The position numbers and the translations under genes are program-made. The notes below the pieces were generated by a model. It worked only from the letters and a program-made list of their open reading frames with translations, searched no databases and was not told the DNA's origin. 24,675 nucleotides of DNA from positions 1 through 24,675 of the forward strand of contig JADGIB010000013.1 in the NCBI GenBank assembly GCA_019683665.1. The letters run 5' to 3'. This document shows positions 1 through 7,883 of this stretch, piece by piece. How positions within the stretch are numbered: the stretch's first letter is position 1; each line of letters opens with the position of its first letter. Source of the DNA: Solirubrobacteraceae bacterium. Its GTDB lineage: Bacteria > Actinomycetota > Thermoleophilia > Solirubrobacterales > Solirubrobacteraceae.

Positions 1-60
1 TTTTTTAAAAACCCCCCCCACCGCCCCCCCCCCCCCCCCGGCCCGCCCCCCCCACCGCCC
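1..60. other. Low-complexity C-rich tract at window edge
   Basis: A T6A5 stretch is followed by runs of C broken only by single A or G bases. No credible coding potential is visible; the open frames across it are poly-Gly/Pro-like artefacts. It lies beyond the 3' end of the sigma factor gene. It may be a real GC-rich intergenic spacer or a poorly resolved contig end. Confidence 0.7.
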
Positions 61-63
61 CCT

Positions 64-75
64 GGGCGAACGCCC
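64..75 (-). terminator. Short hairpin downstream of rpoD
   Basis: GGGC-GAAC-GCCC (the stem can also be drawn with 5 bp) lies about 40 bases past the rpoD stop and is followed, in the direction of transcription, by a G-rich tract. There is no U-run directly after the stem, so it is at best a weak or factor-assisted terminator. Confidence 0.3.
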
Positions 76-117
76 GCCCGGTGATCAGGCCGTCACGGCG
101 CAGGCCGCCCGCGCCGG

Positions 118-1257
<1,140 letters not shown>

Positions 1258-1262
1258 AAGAG

Positions 1263-1270
1263 CTCCCCCT
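1263..1270 (-). promoter_or_regulatory. Ribosome binding site fixing the rpoD TTG start
   Basis: AGGGGGAG on the minus strand, 5 bases before the TTG at 1257. This is the only good Shine-Dalgarno match in the 5' region of the gene and decides the start codon. Confidence 0.7.
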
Positions 1271-1375
1271 GAGCGTGAAGCGTGATCCGTTGCTTCTGTT
1301 GCGGCGGGCGCCGCCGTCGGCGTGAGGCACTGTTCCCCTCTTCTCCCCGCCGTGAGTGATAGCACAGGGGACCGC

Positions 1376-1381
1376 TAACGT
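1376..1381 (+). promoter_or_regulatory. Candidate -10 box (TAACGT) of a leaderless folE2/mptA transcript
   Basis: TAACGT fits TANNNT and ends 7 bases before the ATG at 1389. No Shine-Dalgarno site precedes that ATG. This geometry puts the transcription start at or next to the A of the start codon. No convincing -35 hexamer is visible (GTGAGT at 1352-1357 is weak). Confidence 0.45.
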
Positions 1382-1388
1382 TGAAGAG

Positions 1389-2369
1389 ATGCAGCTCGTT
1401 GCGACCCCCGACGTCCAGGCCAGCACCCCGACGGTGCGCATCTCCCTCTCCCGCGTCGGGGTGACCGGCGTCGAGAAGGTCATCCGCGTCCAGCAGCAGC
1501 TGTTCTTCGCGCGGCTGGAGTGCTTCGTGGACCTCGGGCCGGCGCAGAAGGGCGCGCACATGTCGCGCTTCGAGGAGACCGTCAACGACGTCATCGGGGA
1601 GGTCGTGCTCGGCGAGGAGGCGTTCCGCGCCGAGCGCCTCGCGGTCCGCATCGCGGAGCTCGTGCGCGAGCGCCAGGGGGCGCGGCGGGCCGAGGTGACG
1701 ATCGCCGCGCGCTACCCCGAGCACAAGCCGGCGCCGGTCTCCGGCATCCAGACGCAGGAGATCTACACGCTGTTCGGCTCGGCCGCGGCGAGCGAGCACG
1801 GCACCCGCCGCCTCGTCGGCGTCGCCGCCCAGGGGATGACCGCCTGCCCGTGCGCGCAGCAGCTCGTCGCCGGCGCCGCCCGCGAGCGCCTGGCCGCCCA
1901 CGGCTTCAGCGACGAGCAGATCGAGCAGATCCTCGAGGACGTCCCCGTCGCCACCCACAACCAGCGCGGCCTGGGCACGCTCCACATCGGCTGCCCGGAG
2001 GGCTGCGACATCGAGCTCGACGCCGCCCGCCTGCTGGCGATCGTCGAGGACGCGATGTCGAGCGAGATCTACGAGCTGATGAAGCGCACCGACGAGGGCT
2101 CGGTCGTCGAGAAGGCCCACCGCCGGCCGCGGTTCGTCGAGGACTGCGTGCGCGAGATGGTGCGCGGCGTCGTCGAGGACCTGCCGGAGCTGTCGGACGA
2201 GCACTTCGTCTCCGCCCGCCAGGAGAACCTCGAGACGATCCACCAGCACAACGTCGTCGCCGAGCGCTACGGGCTCCTCGGCGAGCTGCGCCGCGAGCTG
2301 CGCGACGGGGAGCACCGCTTCGAGCACCTGACGATGCGCGAGTGGCTCAGCGGATCTCCGCGCGGCTGA
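1389..2369 (+). CDS. GTP cyclohydrolase, FolE2/MptA family (MptA-like)
   Basis: Opens the imidazole ring of GTP to start pterin synthesis, in the cytoplasm. The 326-residue product has the family N-terminus (PDVQASTPTVRISLSRVGVTGVEKVI), the metal-site Cys motif GMTACPCAQ with Cys153 and Cys155, a VATHNQRG segment, SSEIYELMKRTDE, VEKAHRRPRFVEDCVREM and ENLETIHQHN. Bacterial FolE2 proteins usually have a LCPCSK-type motif; GMTACPCAQ and the YELMKRxDE block are, as I recall, typical of archaeal GTP cyclohydrolase IV (MptA). The product could therefore be dihydroneopterin triphosphate or its 2',3'-cyclic phosphate. The start at 1389 matches the family N-terminus; a GTG at 1356 adds 11 unremarkable residues. 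The 3' end overlaps the convergent permease gene by 23 bases. Confidence 0.85.
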   Translation: MQLVATPDVQASTPTVRISLSRVGVTGVEKVIRVQQQLFFARLECFVDLGPAQKGAHMSRFEETVNDVIGEVVLGEEAFRAERLAVRIAELVRERQGARRAEVTIAARYPEHKPAPVSGIQTQEIYTLFGSAAASEHGTRRLVGVAAQGMTACPCAQQLVAGAARERLAAHGFSDEQIEQILEDVPVATHNQRGLGTLHIGCPEGCDIELDAARLLAIVEDAMSSEIYELMKRTDEGSVVEKAHRRPRFVEDCVREMVRGVVEDLPELSDEHFVSARQENLETIHQHNVVAERYGLLGELRRELRDGEHRFEHLTMREWLSGSPRG

Positions 2370-3132
2370 TCCGCCACGCCCCGGCCGCCAGCGGCAGCGC
2401 CATCCACACGAGCAGCGTCGTGCCGGCGCGCGCCCACTCGACCGCGCTCATCGGCCCCTCCAGCAGCGGCGCCAGGCCGCGGTCGACGTCGGCCCAGCGG
2501 GCGACGTCCTCGATGCCGGCGACCGCCGAGACGACGCCCCAGGTGATCGGGACGGCGAACAGCGCGACGATCGCCGGCGCGCTCGCGAGCAGGACGGCGC
2601 CGAAGCCGACCCCGACCAGCGTCCCGGTGACCGCGTAGAGCGCGAGCTGGCCGACCTGGGCGGCGGGCAGGCTCCAGGCGCCCTCGACGCCGGGCGCGGC
2701 GGCCGCGGTCCCCGCCGCGGCGGCCGCGAGGCAGAGCGCGGCGGCGGCGACCGACGCCAGCGACGCGGCGGCGGCCTTCGCGGCGAGCACGCGCCCGCGG
2801 ACGGGCACGAGCGCGAACGTCGCCAGCGCGGTGCGCTGCCCCCACTCGGCGGTGACGAGCAGGACGCCGGCGACCGGCAGCAGGATCGCGGTCGGCAGGA
2901 CGACGACCTCGAGCATCCCGCGCAGGGTCTGGTGGGCGGGCTCGGCGAGGGCGGCCATGAGGACGGCGGCCGCGACCGTGCCCAGGCCGATCGCGGCCAG
3001 CAGCCAGAAGCCGGCGCGCGTGTCGGCCATCTTGCGCAGCTCGACGCCGGTGAGCCGCGCGAGCGAGGGGCGGGCGTCGGGGTCGGCGCCCGGGCGCGGC
3101 AGGCGGCGCAGGGCGAGGGCGGCGGACGTCAT
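2347..3132 (-). CDS. ABC-2 type transporter permease
   Basis: Membrane subunit of an ATP-driven exporter, partner of the ATPase encoded just upstream. The 261-residue protein starts with a basic cytoplasmic segment (RLTGVELRKMADTRAGFW, a typical ABC-2 N-terminus) and has about six hydrophobic segments, among them LLAAIGLGTVAAAVLMAAL, VVVLPTAILLPVAGVLLV and LVWMALPLAAGAW. Its ATG overlaps the ATPase stop as ATGA, so the two are probably translationally coupled. The substrate cannot be inferred. The adjacent divergent two-component system is the natural candidate regulator, as in many drug- or envelope-stress exporters. The tail overlaps the end of the cyclohydrolase gene on the other strand. 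Confidence 0.82.
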   Translation of the reverse strand: MTSAALALRRLPRPGADPDARPSLARLTGVELRKMADTRAGFWLLAAIGLGTVAAAVLMAALAEPAHQTLRGMLEVVVLPTAILLPVAGVLLVTAEWGQRTALATFALVPVRGRVLAAKAAAASLASVAAAALCLAAAAAGTAAAAPGVEGAWSLPAAQVGQLALYAVTGTLVGVGFGAVLLASAPAIVALFAVPITWGVVSAVAGIEDVARWADVDRGLAPLLEGPMSAVEWARAGTTLLVWMALPLAAGAWRISRAEIR

Positions 3133-4064
3133 CGGATCGCCTCCGCAAGGTCGTCGACGGGACGGCGGGCGCCGGCGGGCGCCGGGGCCTCGCCGCGGGT
3201 CAGCGCGAAGAACACCTGCTCCAGGCCGGCGCCCCGCGCCTCGCCCAGGCGGGTGAGGACGACGCCGGCGTCGCGGGCGGCCCGGCCGACCCGCTCGGGC
3301 TCGGCGTCGACGAGGAGGTCGCCGCCGGGCGTGCGGCGGGCGTCGAGCCCGTCGGCGGCGAGCGCGGCGGCGAGCGCGGCCTCGTCGGCGGCCCGCACGA
3401 GCGTGCCGCGCCCGGCCAGCAGCTCGTCGCGGCCGCCGGCCGCCCGCACCCGGCCGCCGGCGATGATCACGACCCGGTCGACGAGCAGCTCGACCTCGGC
3501 GAGCAGGTGCGACGACAGCAGGACGGTCCCGCCGCGGTCGGCGAAGTCGCGCAGGAGCTCGCGCATCCAGCGGATGCCCTCGGGGTCGAGGCCGTTGGCC
3601 GGCTCGTCGAGGACGAGCACCTGCGGGTCGCCGAGCAGCGCCTGGGCGACCCCGAGCCGCTGGCGCATCCCGAGCGAGCACCGGCCCACCCGCCGGCGCG
3701 CGGCGGCCCGGTCGAGGCCGACGAGCGCCAGGAGCGGGTCGACGCGGCCCGGGTCGACGCCCATCGTCCGCGCGGCGACGGCGAGCGCCTCGCGCCCGCG
3801 CCGCCCGCCGTGCTGGGCGGCGGCGTCGAGGAGGACGCCGACGCGGCGCCCCGGGTTGGGCAGCGCCGCGAACGGGCGGCCGAGGACGGTGGCGCGGCCG
3901 GCGTCGGGGCGCGACAGCCCGCAGAGCATCCGCAGGGTCGTCGTCTTGCCCGCGCCGTTGGGCCCGAGGAACCCGGTGATCGTCCCGGGCTCGCAGCGGA
4001 ACGTCACGTCCTCGACGACCGTGCGGCCGCCGAGGCGCTTCGTGAGTCCGACGCATTCGATCAT
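3129..4064 (-). CDS. ABC transporter ATP-binding protein (ABC-2 exporter)
   Basis: Cytoplasmic ATPase that powers the permease encoded downstream. The 311-residue product has Walker A GPNGAGKTT (residues 34-42), the signature CSLGMRQRLG, Walker B VLVLDEP with the D-loop NGLDP, and the switch His in LLSSHLLAEVE. The C-terminal third (about residues 220-311) is Arg/Ala-rich and lacks further motifs, as in exporters of the drug/daunorubicin-resistance type. The start is set by the family N-terminus (MIECVGLTKRLGGRTVVEDV); no strong Shine-Dalgarno site precedes it, and the frame continues open upstream only as GC-driven noise. It diverges from the histidine kinase gene across about 160 bases. Confidence 0.88.
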   Translation of the reverse strand: MIECVGLTKRLGGRTVVEDVTFRCEPGTITGFLGPNGAGKTTTLRMLCGLSRPDAGRATVLGRPFAALPNPGRRVGVLLDAAAQHGGRRGREALAVAARTMGVDPGRVDPLLALVGLDRAAARRRVGRCSLGMRQRLGVAQALLGDPQVLVLDEPANGLDPEGIRWMRELLRDFADRGGTVLLSSHLLAEVELLVDRVVIIAGGRVRAAGGRDELLAGRGTLVRAADEAALAAALAADGLDARRTPGGDLLVDAEPERVGRAARDAGVVLTRLGEARGAGLEQVFFALTRGEAPAPAGARRPVDDLAEAIR

Positions 4065-4142
4065 GGCGCCGAGGACCGGCGCCGCGGGCCGCCGCGGCCA
4101 CGGCCGCGGGGCCATGGCGGCACCGCCGTCGGACGGTCCTCG

Positions 4143-4162
4143 CCCCCGACTTCGGTCGGGGG
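4143..4162 (+). promoter_or_regulatory. Perfect 8-bp hairpin with a cUUCGg tetraloop
   Basis: CCCCCGAC and GTCGGGGG flank a TTCG loop closed by a C-G pair, one of the most stable RNA tetraloops. It lies in the gap between the divergent ATPase and kinase genes, about 60 bases before the kinase start. On the kinase side it would be in the leader RNA or near the promoter. No U-tract follows it. Confidence 0.5.
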
Positions 4163-4212
4163 TCGCGGCGGGGGCGCCGACGTACGCTGTGGCGCGATGA
4201 GCGCGGGCGATC

Positions 4213-4218
4213 AGGAGG
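4213..4218 (+). promoter_or_regulatory. Ribosome binding site that sets the histidine kinase start
   Basis: A consensus AGGAGG, 5 bases before an in-frame GTG at 4224. The upstream ATG at 4197 has no ribosome binding site, so the GTG is the better start. Confidence 0.65.
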
Positions 4219-4223
4219 CCGGC

Positions 4224-5423
4224 GTGGCGACGTGGCAGCGGCGGCTGCTCCCCGGGGAGCTGGGCCGCCCGGACGACCGGCGCCGGTCGGCGCGCGACTG
4301 GGCCGTCGACGCGTGCGCGCTGCTGCTCGCCTGGCTGATCGGCGCCGGCATCCTGTTCGACGCGTGGGACGACCACGGCGCCGGGCTCGTCGCCGTCGAC
4401 GTCGCGCTCGGGGTGGTCGCCGGCCTCCTGCTGTGGTGGCGGCGCCCGCACCCGACCGGGGTCGGGATCGCGGTCGGGGCGCTGTCGGCCGTGTCGGGCC
4501 TCGCCGTCGGGCCGGCCCTCGTCGCGCTGTTCAACGCGGCGATCCGCTCGTCGCGGCGGGGCCTGGCCGCCGTGCTCGCCGCCCAGGCCGGGGCGTCGGT
4601 CGCCTACGCGCTCGTCTACCCCGACGCGCAGGACCCGCTGGCGCTCAGCGTCGCGATCGGGCTGCTCGTCACCGCGGTCGTCGTCGGCTGGGGGCTGTTC
4701 ATCCGGGCGCGCCGCGAGCTCGTGCGGTCGCTGCGCGAGCGCGCGGCCCGACTGGAGGCCGAGCAGCGCCTGCGGGTCGAGCAGGCGCGCGAGGCCGAGC
4801 GGCGGCGGATCGCCCGCGAGATGCACGACGTCCTCGCCCACCGCGTGTCGCTGCTGAGCGTCCACGCCGGCGCGCTCGAGTTCCGCCCGGACGCGCCGCC
4901 GGAGGAGATCGCGCAGGCGGCCGGCGTGATCCGCGAGACGGCGCGCGCCGCGCTCGAGGAGCTGCGGGCGATCGTCGGCGTCCTGCGCGAGGGCGACGAG
5001 GCGGGCACCGAGCCGCCGCAGCCGACGCTCGCCGACGTGCCGGCGCTCGTCGAGGAGGGCCGCGCGGCCGGGGCGCGGATCGACCTCGAGCTGGCCGGCG
5101 ACCTCGACGCGGTGCCCGCCGCGATCGGGCGCGCCGCCTACCGGATCGTCCAGGAGGGGCTGACGAACGCGCGCAAGCACGCGCCGGGCGCGGCGGTCCG
5201 CGTGCGCGTGGCGGTCGCCGGCCCGCAGCTGGCCGTCAGCGTCGTCAACCGGGCGCCGGTCGCGGTCGCCGCCCCGGGTGCGGCGGGCGGGCCGCTGCCC
5301 GGCGCCGGCGCGGGGCTGATCGGGCTGCGCGAGCGCGTCGAGCTCGCCGGCGGCCGGCTCTCGCACGGCCCGGACGCGGCCGGCGACTTCGTCCTGGAGG
5401 CGACCCTGCCGCTGTCGGCATGA
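4224..5423 (+). CDS. Sensor histidine kinase (HisKA_3/NarX-DesK type)
   Basis: Membrane sensor that autophosphorylates and passes phosphate to the regulator encoded next. The 399-residue protein has about five hydrophobic segments in its first 150 residues with almost no external domain, a short coiled coil (RERAARLEAEQRLRVEQAREAERRR), the HisKA_3 box REMHDVLAHRVSLLSV with phospho-acceptor His201, the HATPase N-box (GLTNARKHAPG) and a G-box (GAGLIGLRERVELAGGRL). The lack of an extracytoplasmic domain suggests intramembrane sensing. The stop overlaps the regulator ATG (ATGA). The divergent ABC-2 exporter is the probable target operon, by position. An ATG at 4197 would add nine residues. Confidence 0.88.
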   Translation: MATWQRRLLPGELGRPDDRRRSARDWAVDACALLLAWLIGAGILFDAWDDHGAGLVAVDVALGVVAGLLLWWRRPHPTGVGIAVGALSAVSGLAVGPALVALFNAAIRSSRRGLAAVLAAQAGASVAYALVYPDAQDPLALSVAIGLLVTAVVVGWGLFIRARRELVRSLRERAARLEAEQRLRVEQAREAERRRIAREMHDVLAHRVSLLSVHAGALEFRPDAPPEEIAQAAGVIRETARAALEELRAIVGVLREGDEAGTEPPQPTLADVPALVEEGRAAGARIDLELAGDLDAVPAAIGRAAYRIVQEGLTNARKHAPGAAVRVRVAVAGPQLAVSVVNRAPVAVAAPGAAGGPLPGAGAGLIGLRERVELAGGRLSHGPDAAGDFVLEATLPLSA

Positions 5424-6088
5424 GCGACGCGCCGATCCGCGTCCTGCTCGTCGACGACGACCCGCTCGTGCGCTCGGGCCTGCGGATGATGCTGTCGGGC
5501 GCGCCGTCGATCCGCGTCGTCGGCGAGGCCGGCGACGGGCGCGAGGTGCTCGGCGCCGTCGACCGCCACCGCCCGGACGTGCTGCTCATGGACATCCGCA
5601 TGCCGCAGCTGGACGGCATCGCCGCCACCCGGCTCGTGCGCGGCCAGCCCGACCCGCCCGCCGTCGTCGTCCTCACGACGTTCGACGCCGACGAGCTCGT
5701 CCTGCGGGCGCTCCAGGCCGGCGCGGCCGGGTTCCTGCTCAAGGACACGCCGCCGGCCGACATCGTGCGCGCGATCGAGCTCGTCCACGCCGGCGAGTCG
5801 ATGCTCTCGCCGGCGATCACCCGCCGGCTCATCGCGCTCGTCGCCGGCGACGGCGACGCCGCCCGCCGCCGCGACGACGCCCGTGCCCGCCTGGCCCGCC
5901 TGACCGCGCGCGAGCGCGAGGTGGCGCTCGCCGTCGGCCGCGGCGCCTCGAACGCCGACATCGCCGCCGAGCTGCACATGAGCGTCGCGACGGTGAAGGC
6001 GCACGTGTCGCGGCTGCTGGCGAAGCTCGAGGTCGGCAACCGCGTCCAGATCGCCCTGCTCGTGCAGGAGGCCGGCGGGGCGCCCTAG
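5420..6088 (+). CDS. Response regulator, NarL/LuxR family
   Basis: DNA-binding regulator paired with the upstream kinase. The 222-residue product has a receiver domain with the acidic pocket DDD (12-14), phospho-acceptor Asp58 (LLMDIRMP), Thr86/Thr87 and Lys108 (FLLKD). A GerE-type helix-turn-helix follows near residues 155-215 (LTAREREVALAVGRGASNADIAAELHMSVATVKAHVSRLLAKLEVGNR). It is complete, of normal length for the family, and translationally coupled to the kinase by an ATGA overlap. Its TAG stop lies in the same CTAG palindrome as the stop of the convergent pgsA gene. Confidence 0.93.
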   Translation: MSDAPIRVLLVDDDPLVRSGLRMMLSGAPSIRVVGEAGDGREVLGAVDRHRPDVLLMDIRMPQLDGIAATRLVRGQPDPPAVVVLTTFDADELVLRALQAGAAGFLLKDTPPADIVRAIELVHAGESMLSPAITRRLIALVAGDGDAARRRDDARARLARLTAREREVALAVGRGASNADIAAELHMSVATVKAHVSRLLAKLEVGNRVQIALLVQEAGGAP

Positions 6089-6651
6089 CCGGCCGAGGCG
6101 TCCTGCTCGGCCGCCCGGGCGCGGGCGGCGAGCGTGCGGCGCAGGCCGAAGAAGTACTCGACGCCGGAGATCACGGTCACCGCGACCGTCACGTAGACGA
6201 GGACGTCGAGCCAGACCGGCGAGCCGCTGACCGCGATGAGCAGGAAGATCATGAGCACCTGCAGCGCGGTCTTCACCTTCCCCCAGCGCCGCGCGGCGAT
6301 GACGACGCCCTGCCCGGTCGCGGCCATGCGGCTCATCGTCACCGCCAGCTCGCGGGCGATGATGACCATCGCCACCCAGGCCGGCAGGCGGTGCAGCGAC
6401 ACGAGCGAGACGAGCGCGGCGACGACGAGCAGCTTGTCGGCGATCGGGTCCATGAGCTTGCCGAACGTCGTGACCGCGCCGCGCGACCGGGCCAGGTAGC
6501 CGTCGATCCAGTCGGTCGCCGACGCGAGCGCGAACACGACCGCGGCGAGCAGGTCCCCGTTGGGCGTCTCGTCCAGGAGCGCCACCACGACGACCGGCAC
6601 GAGCAGGATGCGCAGCAGCGTCAGGACGTTGGGGACGTTGATCGGGAACAC
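6085..6651 (-). CDS. pgsA: CDP-diacylglycerol-glycerol-3-phosphate 3-phosphatidyltransferase
   Basis: Integral membrane enzyme that makes phosphatidylglycerol phosphate from CDP-diacylglycerol and glycerol 3-phosphate. The 188-residue product carries the full CDP-alcohol phosphotransferase motif D-x2-DG-x2-AR-x8-G-x3-D-x3-D (DWIDGYLAR ... GKLMDPIAD, Asp47, Asp50, Asp68, Asp72), and hydrophobic segments such as LRILLVPVVVVALL and VLMIFLLIAVSG. The N-terminus NVPNVLTLLRILLVP is typical of PgsA. I prefer the GTG at 6651 because a TANNNT box (TACTGT) ends 10 bases upstream; a GTG at 6663 would add four residues and would overlap that box. Another CDP-alcohol transferase cannot be excluded without alignment. 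Confidence 0.85.
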   Translation of the reverse strand: MFPINVPNVLTLLRILLVPVVVVALLDETPNGDLLAAVVFALASATDWIDGYLARSRGAVTTFGKLMDPIADKLLVVAALVSLVSLHRLPAWVAMVIIARELAVTMSRMAATGQGVVIAARRWGKVKTALQVLMIFLLIAVSGSPVWLDVLVYVTVAVTVISGVEYFFGLRRTLAARARAAEQDASAG

Positions 6652-6661
6652 GCTGGTGCGC

Positions 6662-6667
6662 ACAGTA
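6662..6667 (-). promoter_or_regulatory. Candidate -10 box (TACTGT) for pgsA
   Basis: TACTGT on the minus strand, 10 bases before the GTG at 6651, with no Shine-Dalgarno site between. The spacing is like that before the iclR and FAD oxidase genes in this window and suggests an almost leaderless transcript. Confidence 0.35.
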
Positions 6668-6689
6668 CGAGGTCGGGGCCCGGCGGCGG

Positions 6690-6763
6690 CGCCCCCCCTC
6701 CCGCCGCCCGGGCGAACCCGGGGGCCCCCCCTCCCCGGGGGGGGGCCCGGGGGGGGCCCCCCC
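6690..6763. repeat. G/C homopolymer block in the M24-pgsA intergenic region
   Basis: Runs of 7 C, 5 G, 7 C, 9 G, 8 G and 8 C lie almost back to back, including a perfect G8C8 palindrome at 6749-6764. The frames through it are Pro/Gly artefacts. It lies between the end of the nine-gene operon and pgsA. It could be a strong structure barrier to transcription, a slippage-prone tract or an assembly error. Confidence 0.7.
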
Positions 6764-6782
6764 CGGCCCCGCGCCGGGGCCG
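6764..6782 (-). terminator. Hairpin 9 bases after the M24 stop
   Basis: CGGCCCC and GGGGCCG form a perfect 7-bp stem around a 5-base loop. It starts 9 bases past the stop of the last gene of the operon. No U-tract follows; the G/C homopolymer block comes next. Position and stability fit an operon end. Confidence 0.5.
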
Positions 6783-6791
6783 AACCCGCGG

Positions 6792-7883
6792 TCAGCCGAC
6801 GACGAGCTCGTCGAGCGTGCGCGGGAAGCGCGTGAGGGACTCGACGCCGTCGGCGGTGACGACGACGGTGTCCTCGATGTGGATCGGCGTGTTGCGGGCG
6901 ATGAACGCGCCGGGGTCGATCGTGAAGACCATCCCCTCCTCGAGCGGGTCGTCGTTGCCGTCCTGCAGCAGCGGCGGCTCGTGGATCGGGGCCAGGCCGA
7001 CGCCGTGGCCGACCTTCCACACCTGCTCGTAGCCGGCCTCGGCCATGACCTCGGCGCAGACGCGGTGCACCGACTGGGCGGGGACACCCGGCTTCACCGC
7101 CGCCATCGACGCCTCCCACGCGCGCAGGGTCGCCTCGTACATCCGCCTGGCCTCATCGCTCGGCTCGCCGAGGAAGAGGTTGCGGGCCGAGTCGGCGCGG
7201 TAGCCGCCGTGCGAGCCCGGGAAGAGGTCGATGTCGACGATCTCGCCGGCGGCGAACGGCCGCGGCGACAGGTCGTGGAACACGCCCGACAGCGCGAGGT
7301 CGCCGGAGCCGGCGGCGGTCATCGCCGCGACGATCGCGGCGCCCGCCTCGGCAACGGTCACGCCCGGCCGGATGACCTCGCGGGCTCGCGCGTACCCGGC
7401 GTCGTGCGCGGCCGACGCCTTGCGCAGGTGCTCGATCTCGTCGGCGTCCTTCACCGCGCGCAGCCGCTCGAAGACGGCGGCGGCGCGGCGCGGGCGGATC
7501 TCCGGCATCGCCGTCGCCAGCAGGTCGGCGTCGCCGAACCACATCGCGTCGTCGACGGCGACGGTGCCGCGCGACAGGCCGGTCACGGCGAACGCGGCGC
7601 GCAGCGCCGGGACCGGGTCCTCGCCGTCGACGTAGTCGAAGACCTGCACGATCGGCGAGCGCTCCAGCGAGAAGATGTCGGCGTGCATCCGGCTGATGAC
7701 CATCGCCGGGTCGCCCTCGACGGGGACGATCGCGATCGAGGCCCACAGCGGCCAGCCACCCGGATGGGCGTCCTCGTCGGTCAGCCAGCGGAAGTTCGCC
7801 CCCGCGGTGATGTAGAGGCCGTCGACCCCGGCCGCCGCGGCGAGGCGGCGGGCGCGGTCCAGGCGGTGGGTCAGGCGGGTCAC
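6792..7883 (-). CDS. M24 family metallohydrolase (prolidase/creatinase fold)
   Basis: Pita-bread enzyme: Xaa-Pro dipeptidases cleave the bond before proline, and creatinases hydrolyse creatine to sarcosine and urea. The 363-residue product has a creatinase-type N-terminal domain (about 1-140) and an M24 catalytic domain. Predicted metal ligands are Asp219 (VDIDLF), Asp231 (YRADSARN), His293 (GHGVGL) and Glu337 (HIEDTV). The fifth ligand, normally Glu in a TIEPG motif, is Asp323 (TIDPG). The GTG start overlaps the racemase stop as GTGA, with GGAGG 7 bases before it. It is the last gene of the importer/hydantoinase operon, which suggests hydrolysis of an imported or ring-opened intermediate. 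Dipeptidase versus amidinohydrolase-like function cannot be decided from sequence. Confidence 0.85.
   Translation of the reverse strand: MTRLTHRLDRARRLAAAAGVDGLYITAGANFRWLTDEDAHPGGWPLWASIAIVPVEGDPAMVISRMHADIFSLERSPIVQVFDYVDGEDPVPALRAAFAVTGLSRGTVAVDDAMWFGDADLLATAMPEIRPRRAAAVFERLRAVKDADEIEHLRKASAAHDAGYARAREVIRPGVTVAEAGAAIVAAMTAAGSGDLALSGVFHDLSPRPFAAGEIVDIDLFPGSHGGYRADSARNLFLGEPSDEARRMYEATLRAWEASMAAVKPGVPAQSVHRVCAEVMAEAGYEQVWKVGHGVGLAPIHEPPLLQDGNDDPLEEGMVFTIDPGAFIARNTPIHIEDTVVVTADGVESLTRFPRTLDELVVG

Noticed and set aside
4197..4223. ATG start of the histidine kinase at 4197
   Set aside because: No ribosome binding site; AGGAGG lies inside this segment at the right distance from the GTG at 4224.
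6560..7032. Small plus-strand Pro/Gly-rich frames across the G/C block
   Set aside because: They consist of homopolymer translation plus antisense of pgsA and the M24 gene, and have no start signals.
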